The notes under the pieces are model-generated. The model was not told the origin of the DNA, did no database searches, and saw nothing but the letters and a program-made list of their open reading frames with translations. A stretch of DNA of 8,293 nt. It comes from a candidate division WWE3 bacterium. Lineage in GTDB: Bacteria > Patescibacteriota > 4484-211 > JAGQKX01. The stretch lies in the NCBI GenBank assembly GCA_020429905.1, contig JAGQKX010000032.1, positions 1-8,293 on the forward strand. The letters are read 5' to 3'. Of this stretch, positions 1-6,681 are shown one piece after another (the first letter of the stretch is position 1; the number at the start of each line of letters is the position of its first letter). The position numbers and the translations under genes were made by a program.

Positions 1-2018
1 GTAAACAGTTTGTCCACAATACCAATTTCTGCCTTTCTACATGGTACGAAACAACCCAAATGGGCAATCAAAGCACAGATAGCAACCTGACGAATATAGG
101 TACTTTTACCGGCCATGTTGGGTCCGGTTAATAGTATGATTTGACGAGTCTCACTATCCATAGAAACATCATTAGGCACAAACGATTGATCTTCGAGTAA
201 CTGCTCGATTACCGGATGACGGCTATCTTCCAAAACGAGACGATCGTCATCAAAGAGCATCGGTTTAACGTAATTGTTTCGTTCGCTAATCTCAGCGAAC
301 CCTGTCAGCACATCAATTTTTCCAATAATTTTACTGAGCGTAAACAAATCTGCCGTATCGGACAATACTTTTTCAATGACCTGTTGAACTAATTCGTATT
401 CAAGTTCGCTGATTTTTTCTTCAGCTCCAAGCACTTTATCCTCATATTCTTTTAATTCTTGCGTGATATATCGCTCTGCATTGACGAGCGTTTGTTTACG
501 AACGTACTGAGGAGGAACTTTGTCTGTGTGTGATTTTGAAACCTCTAGGTAAAAACCAAAGACTTTATTCGAACCGACTTTTAAGTTTGGAATTCCAGTG
601 ATTTGTTTCTGTTCTTCGAGAAATCGATCCAAATACCCTTGGCCGGTATTCTTGATTGAGCGAAGTTCGTCAAGCGCCTCTGAGTATCCATCTCGGATCA
701 TGTTCCCCTCTCTCATAAGGGCAGATGGTTCATCGAGAATTGATTTTTCGATGAGCGATAAAATATTAGTCACACGTGTCGTGAACGCTTCTCCGAGAAG
801 TTTAAATAGCGGGACTTCGTGCTGATTTGTTTCACCAATAATTTCTTTGATCGCGACTAATGACTGGCGTAGTCCAACCAAATCGCGCGCGTTCCCGGTA
901 CCGACACTCAACCGCCCCAAAATGCGTTCAATATCGAGAACAGACTCTAACCAGTCTTGTACTTGTGTACGAAAGCTATTTCGACTAAACATGTATTCCA
1001 CAAAATCGTGCCGGCTCACAAGTTCTTCTCGCACTCGTGATGGGCGTACGATCCAGTGACGAAGCAACCGTCCCCCCATAGCCGTTTTCGATTTATCAAG
1101 GAGCCAGAGCAACGAACCTTCTCGGTCACCTTCCCGTATGGTGTGAAACAATTCAAGATTAAATATCGTACTGCTGTCCATTTCGAGATATTGCTCCATA
1201 TGATATTTTTGAGGTTTCGAGAGATGGTGGACCCTTCCTTTCTGAGTTTCATTGAGGTAGCCCACCGCCAAGGCAGTTACGCGTTGGAGTTTTTCTGAAT
1301 CTTTAAGGCCAATCCCCTCAACTGAGGCGATTTCATAGATTTTACGTAGATACGATTCGGGATCGGTAGCGTACTCTCGCCAATGGCCAAACGGATAAAT
1401 ATTCAAACCAGGAAATTTTCTTAGCCAGGAGATAAAACGCACATTCTCATAATTTTTAGGAGAAATAATGCACTCTTTGGGGGTGAATTTAGTCACCAGA
1501 TCCTCAAGCGCCCGGCGATCAGCATCAATGGCAATTTCCACAATTTGAAAGTCAGAGGTTCCCAAATCTACAAAAGCCACGCCTATGGTTTGAGATTTGA
1601 TGTTTGGATCGATATCCAACACCATGAGGTAATTCGTTTCTTTTCGAGGTACGGCATTTTCGTCAAGAATCGTTGAAGGAGTAACGACGCGTACGACATC
1701 TCGCTCCACAATACCGGTAGCATCATCGGCACTGCTAATTTGTTCACAGATGGCTACTTTGTAACCTGCCGCAACTAACCGACTGATGTACGAGTCAACC
1801 GCGTGAAATGGCACGCCGCACATCGGTATCTTACCGTCAGAGCCTTTATCTCGAGCCGTAAGCGTGATATCGAGTACTTCTGCTCCAGTCTCTGCGTCCT
1901 CCATAAAAAGTTCATAGAAATCACCGAGCCGAAAAAACAGTAACGTATCAGGATACTGCGCCTTGATGTGGGCATACTGTTTCATCATTGGTGTTGAAAA
2001 ATCATTTTCTGAAACCAT
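1..2018 (-). CDS. mutS: DNA mismatch repair protein MutS, C-terminus cut by window edge
   Basis: MutS recognises mismatches and small loops in newly replicated DNA and recruits MutL in an ATP-dependent way. Reading the minus strand from the ATG at 2018 gives 672 open codons running off the left edge. The mismatch-binding Phe-Tyr-Glu motif is at residues 34-36 (DFYELF). A core and clamp region with typical MutS text follows (for example EGDREGSLLWLLD, then LLRHWI). The Walker A motif GPNMAGKST is at residues 632-640 (bases 99-125), followed by YIRQVAICALIAHLG. Walker B, the signature region and the C-terminal part should lie beyond the edge; compared with E. coli MutS (853 residues) roughly 200 residues are missing. 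The start fits the usual distance to the FYE motif. No Shine-Dalgarno sequence is visible upstream. It lies 48 bases downstream of the membrane-protein gene on the same strand and may be co-transcribed with it. The identification is secure. Confidence 0.97.
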   Translation of the reverse strand, partial: MVSENDFSTPMMKQYAHIKAQYPDTLLFFRLGDFYELFMEDAETGAEVLDITLTARDKGSDGKIPMCGVPFHAVDSYISRLVAAGYKVAICEQISSADDATGIVERDVVRVVTPSTILDENAVPRKETNYLMVLDIDPNIKSQTIGVAFVDLGTSDFQIVEIAIDADRRALEDLVTKFTPKECIISPKNYENVRFISWLRKFPGLNIYPFGHWREYATDPESYLRKIYEIASVEGIGLKDSEKLQRVTALAVGYLNETQKGRVHHLSKPQKYHMEQYLEMDSSTIFNLELFHTIREGDREGSLLWLLDKSKTAMGGRLLRHWIVRPSRVREELVSRHDFVEYMFSRNSFRTQVQDWLESVLDIERILGRLSVGTGNARDLVGLRQSLVAIKEIIGETNQHEVPLFKLLGEAFTTRVTNILSLIEKSILDEPSALMREGNMIRDGYSEALDELRSIKNTGQGYLDRFLEEQKQITGIPNLKVGSNKVFGFYLEVSKSHTDKVPPQYVRKQTLVNAERYITQELKEYEDKVLGAEEKISELEYELVQQVIEKVLSDTADLFTLSKIIGKIDVLTGFAEISERNNYVKPMLFDDDRLVLEDSRHPVIEQLLEDQSFVPNDVSMDSETRQIILLTGPNMAGKSTYIRQVAICALIAHLGCFVPCRKAEIGIVDKLF

Positions 2019-2066
2019 GGTTGTTTGATTAGTATTAGTCAGTGTATCGGTTGGGAGTTGAATCGG

Positions 2067-3074
2067 CTATCGGATGACGACTAAACCGGACGGAAAGTTA
2101 TCCTGATACACACGTTCAAAAGAGTAGTTTGTTTGCGGTTGGGCATCCGCCGCGACGTTTGCACTAAATACTTCTAGTCCTAATGTTTCTTCTGCAAATT
2201 CTTCACTGATCGGTTCGAGTGTCACGTAAACACGGGTATTATCCGAAGGTAATGCAATGGGAAAACCTGACTCAATAGTGTTAGGAGCATTGTTGATAAA
2301 ATCTTCTCCGGGGAATGGTGGAGCGTCTTGGTCGCCATTGTATAATCCCAAAAAATCAGCTGCATTCGGAGAAACAAATTTGCCGGTTTCTAAAATAACC
2401 CCGTTATAGTCAACCCAACCAGCATATTGCCACCCCTCAGGAGCGGTCGGTACTGTAAGCCCGGCGGATTCTTCAGTCTTATCATCGTTTAGTGAAATGA
2501 ACCAAATACCGCTCGTTTCATCTGTATCTGCCCCATTTGTGGGTGTCGCTAAGACAAACGTCCCTTCAGCAGCGGAGAGATCAACCGCCGAAAACTCCAT
2601 AGCTCCAATACCATTTTGTAACTTACCACGCATCAGCACTGTAGCTGACGGCTCAGAAACATTTGTATCCCCTACCTCGATTGTGACAATTACCTCATCG
2701 GGTGTTTCGGAGAAATCACCCAAAATAAATTCATTCTCAGCGATTTCGTTTCCATCGAGTGTGGTTAATTTCCCTGATTCGTTAACATTAAATTCACCCA
2801 CTTGGTAAGTGCTGTTCAGTCCGACTACCCACGCGGCATAGTGTCCGTTAGCAAGCGTGGGAAGGTTATCTAAAACGAGAGATACATAGCGAGGAGCAGG
2901 GGTTGGAGTCGGTTCAGCATTCTCGTTTACGGCGACGCCTCCATCATCACCGGTGATCTTAAGAATGTATAGACCGGCCACAATAATACTAATGATAATA
3001 CCGATTCCGATGAGCGCTCCTAAAATATTCGATCCCGATGCAGTTGATTCTTTCTTTGGCATGTTACTTGCCAT
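2067..3074 (-). CDS. membrane-anchored protein with two anti-sigma-K-like (RskA C-terminal-like) extracytoplasmic domains
   Basis: A 335-residue protein with a short cytoplasmic N-terminus, one membrane helix (about residues 18-40), a Pro/Thr linker (EPTPTPAP, 54-61) and a long acidic outer part. The outer part appears to hold two related units. Unit A (about 63-150) has an NGHYAAWVV core, a VGEF turn and an EVIVTIEVGD strand. Unit B (about 171-308) has WQYAGWV, TGKF and RVYVTLEP in the same order. This order (Y-x-x-W, G-x-F, V-T-x-E-P) resembles the RskA C-terminal domain of anti-sigma-K factors. The zinc-binding anti-sigma N-terminal domain is absent, so an anti-sigma role is not supported; a surface or envelope function is more likely. 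Met5 (ATG at 3062) is an alternative start, because a TATAAT box overlaps the first ATG. The gene is divergent from the thermonuclease and lies upstream of mutS. The fold resemblance is read by eye and is moderately certain. Confidence 0.85.
   Translation of the reverse strand: MASNMPKKESTASGSNILGALIGIGIIISIIVAGLYILKITGDDGGVAVNENAEPTPTPAPRYVSLVLDNLPTLANGHYAAWVVGLNSTYQVGEFNVNESGKLTTLDGNEIAENEFILGDFSETPDEVIVTIEVGDTNVSEPSATVLMRGKLQNGIGAMEFSAVDLSAAEGTFVLATPTNGADTDETSGIWFISLNDDKTEESAGLTVPTAPEGWQYAGWVDYNGVILETGKFVSPNAADFLGLYNGDQDAPPFPGEDFINNAPNTIESGFPIALPSDNTRVYVTLEPISEEFAEETLGLEVFSANVAADAQPQTNYSFERVYQDNFPSGLVVIR
2151..2564 (-). repeat. second copy (B) of the duplicated RskA-like domain
   Basis: Residues 171-308 of the membrane protein at 2067-3074. 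It shares with copy A (residues 63-150, bases 2625-2888) the ordered landmarks Y-A-x-W-V, then G-x-F, then V-x-V-T-x-E. Copy B is longer, with an insertion rich in Pro, Asn and Asp around residues 240-275. Identity between copies is low outside the landmarks, so the duplication is old. This is a protein-level repeat only. Confidence 0.45.
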
Positions 3075-3082
3075 TATACTAT
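3073..3082. promoter_or_regulatory. overlapping divergent -10-like elements between the membrane-protein and thermonuclease genes
   Basis: The minus strand reads TATAAT at 3078-3073, containing the first two bases of the annotated start codon at 3074. The plus strand reads TATACT at 3075-3080 and TACTAT at 3077-3082; the latter ends 7 bases before the thermonuclease ATG at 3090. A -35-like TTGGCA lies at 3056-3061 on the plus strand, but only 15 bases from TACTAT. No good -35 is visible on the minus strand. If the minus element is used, the transcript would begin near 3066, just ahead of the ATG at 3062. Near-symmetric -10 boxes are known to drive transcription both ways. Confidence 0.45.
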
Positions 3083-3089
3083 AGTCAAT

Positions 3090-3818
3090 ATGACATCTCG
3101 AAAGAATATTTTTCCCTTCTCAGATGAGAAAAAATTTATCTCGCTCGCCTTTAGTTTTGGAATCCTTGCTCTGCTCACCGCATTACTCACCCTCACGAGT
3201 CCCGTGGAGAATAACCCTACAGCGACGGCACCTGATAATGGCACATTCTTCGTCACTCGAATCATCGATGGAGATACGATTGAAGTGAATGGAAAATACA
3301 AAGTACGCTATATTGGCATCGATGCGCCAGAAATGTCCTCACCGATTGAATGTTACGCTGAAGCGGCCACCCAAGAAAACAGCCGACTAGTATTGGGGAA
3401 ACAAATAGAAATGCAAAAAGACGTCTCAGAAACTGACCGCTACGGTCGTCTCCTTCGGTATGTATATGTCGATGGCATATCTATTAATGAATCCCTCGTT
3501 AAAAACGGATTTGCCCTGGCGACCCCATACCCACCTGATGTTAGCCAACAGGCTATGCTAAGTGCACTTGAAGAAGAAGCTCAGATACATGAACGAGGAT
3601 TGTGGGGTTCATGCGATCTCGAAGCAAAGGTTGAAGGAGTTCAAGATGTCGGCGAATGTTCAATTAAGGGGAATATTTCAATAAACGGAGAGAAAGTCTA
3701 TCACCTTCCTGGACAGCGATATTACACTCAAACCCAAATAGATGAATCAGCTGGAGAAAAATATTTTTGTACCGAAGAAGAAGCACAGCAATCCGGATGG
3801 CGAAAATCTAAAATATAG
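3090..3818 (+). CDS. membrane-anchored thermonuclease (staphylococcal nuclease-like) with C-terminal cysteine module
   Basis: Predicted calcium-dependent nuclease acting outside the membrane on DNA or RNA. The 242-residue protein has a membrane helix or uncleaved signal at about 17-37, then a staphylococcal-nuclease domain at about 53-173. Equivalents of the known catalytic residues are present: Asp60 and Asp62 in IIDGDT, Arg73 in KVRYIGIDAPE, Asp78, Glu81, and Arg120 in DRYGR. The domain ends with the usual GLWG near 170-173. A second module (190-242) has Cys190 and Cys227, with CSIKGNIS, GEKVYHLPGQ and FCTEEEAQ. I recall this tail from other bacterial thermonucleases, sometimes called a sunset domain; that name is from memory. 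The C-terminal stop is one base from the stop of the convergent PilX-like gene, with no terminator hairpin between them. The start has no Shine-Dalgarno but has a TACTAT box 7 bases upstream. In scavenging or host-associated bacteria such enzymes can supply nucleotides; here that is inference. Confidence 0.93.
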   Translation: MTSRKNIFPFSDEKKFISLAFSFGILALLTALLTLTSPVENNPTATAPDNGTFFVTRIIDGDTIEVNGKYKVRYIGIDAPEMSSPIECYAEAATQENSRLVLGKQIEMQKDVSETDRYGRLLRYVYVDGISINESLVKNGFALATPYPPDVSQQAMLSALEEEAQIHERGLWGSCDLEAKVEGVQDVGECSIKGNISINGEKVYHLPGQRYYTQTQIDESAGEKYFCTEEEAQQSGWRKSKI

Positions 3819-3819
3819 A

Positions 3820-5598
3820 CTATTGCTGCTGCCACGTACCATCTCTCATCGCCCAACCCGACCCAGAAGCGCTTGACGAAAATGTGGCGTTGGTCAGACC
3901 TTGGTTATAATTGATTACTACATTGTCTTGAAGGATCAATTCTTGTGCTACAACCTCATTTGCAATCACATTATTTCGCATATCTAACGTTCCATTCATC
4001 GCGTATAAGATCCCCTCAACCGTCAAATTATTATTCGTTGAAATAGCAGTTGAAGTCGCATTAGTGGAAATAAGCATGACGTAACTATCCGATTGTCCCG
4101 ACCCATTAATATCCAACGTATTACCAGGGGTAATATCTCCATCTACGATAATAATCCCACCGTTTGCCCCATACCCGCTGTCAAGGTTAATGGTTACTGT
4201 ATTTCCAGAAGTCATATTTCCTTCTATCCATAAAGTTCCAGTCACAGTCAATGTACAATTGTTCCCCAAAATAAGATTGCCGGTTATTTTCATTGGTCCT
4301 ATCGTTGACGGACACGCCGTGTAGTCTCCAGAATGTGTTCCGCCGTTTTCCGCATCATCTTTCCATTGCTGCACATCAGCATCGGATATCGGCAAATCTA
4401 ACTCAGATGGATCTGTACTACCAGGATAATAATTCGTCGCGGAAGCATTATTGATTGATTGGTAGTATGCATCTCCTGAGATAGTAACGTCTTGGATATG
4501 ATTGGCATGAAGATCTCCGTAAACGTGAACATTGGGTGCTCCATCAAACTCATTTCCGCTTGTCCCGCCCATATACACTCGGAAGTTGAGATCACGATTT
4601 ATGGATGACCAGTTTTGATTATTCCAATTTGAAGACCGCATCGCCTGACCATTGGCGTATCCCTGAGCACTATCTGATCCCCAATAATAGTAACGGCTAG
4701 AATTATTTCCTCCGTCAAGGATTATCCAGTATGTTTGCCCCGCATTGAGTGTTGGAGTTGATGTTAAGTCAACCGAAATCCAGCTTAGACTACTGGTTAC
4801 CCATGAAGACTGCAATGTACCGCTGGCAATATCTGAGTCATCAGGTTGTCCCCCGTCATCTGGAGCAATACGTAACGTCAAATTTGAAGGATTACTTTGT
4901 TTTCTGAGATACACTTCAACTTCATTTATTGTCCCTGTCGTTGTCGGAACAAAACTCTGAGCGATATCTCGATACTGAGAACTATGACCAAACTGATAGC
5001 TCCCATTGTTTGTTTCGTGTGATTGATTAATTGTGGGAGCCGACGAACCTCCGGCAATCCAAACATCTCCATTAACGAAAGCATTGTTTGAGGCGTAGAT
5101 CGATCCGTTGCTATAGACATCACCGTTAACACCGGCATTATTGTACATGGTAATTCCCCCCGCGGCGGATTGCATCGCATAGCTAAAATTGACCGTGCTG
5201 CTTGATTTGAGGGCCTCGATAGAAATAGTTTTTTGGGCAATCGGATCCACAGAATCAGGAATATATCCCGTGGCAGTGATTTGGCGAGTATTGCTATCTA
5301 TCGAAACAACGCTGATGGTAAATTGACCGTCCCCAAACGAAGTCGACGTTTCACCGGCATAGGCATCGTTAGCATTAAGCGACCAAATAGCTTTGTCTAA
5401 GCCTGCTTCCGTAATAGCTAGGATTTCTTCATCAAGATGGGCTTGGTTCTCTGAATTCACAAAATTCGCCACACGTTCCCACAAATATCCCGTTAAGACA
5501 ATTGATACAGCTAGTAAAATCGCCACTAACACGAGAACAGCTCCATCATTGGAGGTGAGCATCATTTGGTTAGATTGGTTCATTTTTTTAGCTGTCAT
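3820..5598 (-). CDS. PilX-like minor pilin/adhesin with inserted beta-sandwich-like domain
   Basis: A 592-residue protein with a PilX-type N-terminus: a short leader, NDG at 17-19, then the hydrophobic helix AVLVLVAILLAVSIVLTGYL (20-39) and an amphipathic stretch with TEAGLDKAIWSL (63-74) typical of PilX N-terminal regions. The residue at +5 after Gly19 is Leu, not the Glu of major pilins, as is known for GspK-type tip pseudopilins. After about 140 there are short Gly/Asn-rich strand repeats (NGDVYSNGSI, NGDVWIAGG; later NVHVYGDL, ISGDAYY, ITGNLIL, VTGTLWI) suggesting a beta-helix or bactofilin-like stack. At about 203-343 this stack is interrupted by a separate domain. The C-terminus is Gly/Ser-rich and ends WQQQ. 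It is the last gene of the pilin operon, 2 bases after the previous stop, and has no visible Shine-Dalgarno. Met6 is an alternative start. Likely role: a large pilus-tip component mediating attachment. Confidence 0.85.
   Translation of the reverse strand: MTAKKMNQSNQMMLTSNDGAVLVLVAILLAVSIVLTGYLWERVANFVNSENQAHLDEEILAITEAGLDKAIWSLNANDAYAGETSTSFGDGQFTISVVSIDSNTRQITATGYIPDSVDPIAQKTISIEALKSSSTVNFSYAMQSAAGGITMYNNAGVNGDVYSNGSIYASNNAFVNGDVWIAGGSSAPTINQSHETNNGSYQFGHSSQYRDIAQSFVPTTTGTINEVEVYLRKQSNPSNLTLRIAPDDGGQPDDSDIASGTLQSSWVTSSLSWISVDLTSTPTLNAGQTYWIILDGGNNSSRYYYWGSDSAQGYANGQAMRSSNWNNQNWSSINRDLNFRVYMGGTSGNEFDGAPNVHVYGDLHANHIQDVTISGDAYYQSINNASATNYYPGSTDPSELDLPISDADVQQWKDDAENGGTHSGDYTACPSTIGPMKITGNLILGNNCTLTVTGTLWIEGNMTSGNTVTINLDSGYGANGGIIIVDGDITPGNTLDINGSGQSDSYVMLISTNATSTAISTNNNLTVEGILYAMNGTLDMRNNVIANEVVAQELILQDNVVINYNQGLTNATFSSSASGSGWAMRDGTWQQQ
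4570..4992 (-). other. inserted beta-rich domain in the PilX-like protein (resembles choice-of-anchor-type domains)
   Basis: Residues about 203-343 of the PilX-like protein. It begins with IAQSFVPTTTGTINEVEVYL, followed by NLTLRIAPDDGGQPDD, a WISVDL strand and TLNAGQTYWIILDGG, and closes with DLNFRVYMGG. This order is typical of surface domains in which an AQSF strand, a G-x-I-x-x-V-x-V/L strand and a G-x-x-Y-W-I strand build a beta sandwich. I recall the class as choice-of-anchor R. It splits an otherwise continuous series of short Gly-Asp strand repeats. Confidence 0.55.
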
Positions 5599-5600
5599 CG

Positions 5601-6188
5601 TTATTGGTTTCTTAGATTGACACTCGTTGAGCGACTAATATCAATCGTTCTGAATGAATTTGATTTTTCTAGCGTAAAAGTGACGGTAACAAAACTCGCT
5701 TCTGCTGGAATCATCGTATCGTACGAAAACGACATGGCGGTGATTTCTTCACCCGCTAACTTATCAAACGCTACCCTGTTGCTTGAACCCGCTGGAATAA
5801 GCCGCCACCGAAGATCACCTGGGCTGCTCGAACTTTGATACATAACGTAATAATCATATATTCCTGGAATTGGATTACTACTTCCATCAATGGCTGGAAG
5901 CCGAACAATAATCTCATCTGAACCGGAGGTAAAGGTGTCACTTCCATCGGTAATGGTCGTCTCTACACCTTCTGCATCGCGAAGATTTTCCAACATAAAA
6001 CTGTTAAGGTAGTTGGCTTCTTCGATGACCTGGATCTCAAGATCTTGGTTTTGGAAAAGAAAAACACTCGATCGAAAAAGGCTCGCTAAGAATCCAGTCA
6101 TTACCCCAATCAAAGCCATAACCAAGAGAAGTTCTACAAACGTGAACCCTGACTCCATAGTTGTACGTACAGTGTTTTTTGACATCAT
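5601..6188 (-). CDS. type IV minor pilin, PulJ/PilW-like
   Basis: A 195-residue prepilin-like protein. The leader MMSKNTVRTTMESG ends at the prepilin peptidase site G14^F15, followed by FTFVELLLVMALIGVMTGFLASLF, with the conserved Glu at +5 (Glu19). The body has a predicted amphipathic helix (LEIQVIEEANYLNSFMLENL), then beta-rich text with DEIIVRL, YDYYVMYQ and VTVTFTL, and ends NLRNQ, in the manner of PulJ/PilW-type minor pilins. The reading frame is open back to 6260, but that extension overlaps the upstream gene and is charged and unlike a leader. I therefore place the start at 6188, where the ATG shares a base with the upstream TAA (TAATG). The second ATG at 6185 is equally possible. AGGAGG at 6206-6201 lies 12 bases upstream, somewhat far but usable. 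Translation is probably coupled to the upstream gene. Confidence 0.88.
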   Translation of the reverse strand: MMSKNTVRTTMESGFTFVELLLVMALIGVMTGFLASLFRSSVFLFQNQDLEIQVIEEANYLNSFMLENLRDAEGVETTITDGSDTFTSGSDEIIVRLPAIDGSSNPIPGIYDYYVMYQSSSSPGDLRWRLIPAGSSNRVAFDKLAGEEITAMSFSYDTMIPAEASFVTVTFTLEKSNSFRTIDISRSTSVNLRNQ

Positions 6189-6595
6189 TATTTTCCAACC
6201 CCTCCTGCGGTCGTTAACGTGGTCAACGTGACATCGCGTGTCACTCCCCGATCCAGCCATGATACTGTCGCGGTAATTTGTTTTATGCCACTATCCGTTC
6301 CTCCGTAGTCAGCCACCACCACCGTTCCACTTCCTTGAGGGAGATAGTTCAGATCTGAATCAGTGATCGTAAACGATCCATCGTTGAGTAAATTGAAATC
6401 GGTTGCTCGGTATATCTCTAATTGTTCTACAGCAACTGAACGACCGATATCATCGAAGCGCCCACGATTGGTAAAAATAACCGTCTGAACCATTTGATCG
6501 TAAAAGGCAAAAACGAGCATGAGGAGGCCAACGGCCATAATAATTTCGATGAAGGTAAATCCGGCGTTGTTCGTCGTATAACGGGGCAGTCTCAT
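6188..6595 (-). CDS. type IV minor pilin, PilV-like
   Basis: A 135-residue prepilin-like protein and the first gene of the minor-pilin operon. The leader MRLPRYTTNNAG is followed by the cleavage site G12^F13 and the helix FTFIEIIMAVGLLMLVFAFY, with Glu at +5 (Glu17). The body contains VEQLEIYRATDF, a helix end typical of PilV-type proteins, then strands such as QITATVSWLDRGVTRDVTLTTL, common in C-terminal halves of PilV-like pilins. The frame is open to an ATG at 6646, and another ATG lies at 6625. I prefer 6595 for two reasons: the leader then has normal length, and a -10 box at 6608-6603 lies 7 bases upstream, so longer starts would lie outside the predicted transcript. The TAA stop overlaps the next gene's start. 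No pilin ATPase, platform protein or prepilin peptidase is in this window. Confidence 0.85.
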   Translation of the reverse strand: MRLPRYTTNNAGFTFIEIIMAVGLLMLVFAFYDQMVQTVIFTNRGRFDDIGRSVAVEQLEIYRATDFNLLNDGSFTITDSDLNYLPQGSGTVVVADYGGTDSGIKQITATVSWLDRGVTRDVTLTTLTTAGGVGK

Positions 6596-6602
6596 TAGTA
6601 TG

Positions 6603-6631
6603 ATAGTACTGAGTTTTTCACCCATTAGCAA
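6603..6631 (-). promoter_or_regulatory. sigma-70-type promoter of the minor-pilin operon, predicted leaderless
   Basis: On the minus strand the -35 is TTGCTA (6631-6626, four of six consensus bases), the spacer is 17 bases, and the -10 is TACTAT (6608-6603). Seven bases separate the -10 from the ATG at 6595. Transcription normally starts about 7 bases after the -10, so the mRNA would begin at or next to the A of the ATG. Confidence 0.6.
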
Positions 6632-6645
6632 GCAAATTTTTGACA

Positions 6646-6674
6646 TTGACAGTCACCCAAAAGAAACCTAGTAT
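6646..6674 (+). promoter_or_regulatory. sigma-70-type promoter of the helical repeat protein gene, predicted leaderless
   Basis: A perfect -35 TTGACA (6646-6651), a 17-base spacer and the -10 TAGTAT (6669-6674) lie upstream of the ATG at 6682 with 7 bases between. A second TTGACA directly precedes the first (6640-6645), making a tandem TTGACATTGACA; only the second has ideal spacing. The predicted transcription start falls at about 6681-6682, leaving no room for a ribosome binding site. Confidence 0.7.
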
Positions 6675-6681
6675 GTAGTTA

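Noticed and set aside
1016..1298. Open frames on both strands inside the mutS region
   Set aside because: They lie in other frames of a continuous, conserved mutS reading frame and resemble no protein.
2019..2066. Separate promoter for mutS in the 48-base gap
   Set aside because: TAATAC and ACTAAT strings occur but no TA-N3-T box at the spacing seen elsewhere and no good -35; co-transcription with the upstream gene is at least as likely.
3787..3827. Inverted repeat AGCAAT/ATTGCT across the convergent gene ends
   Set aside because: Six base pairs around a loop of about 29 bases, all inside coding sequence of both genes; too weak for a bidirectional terminator.
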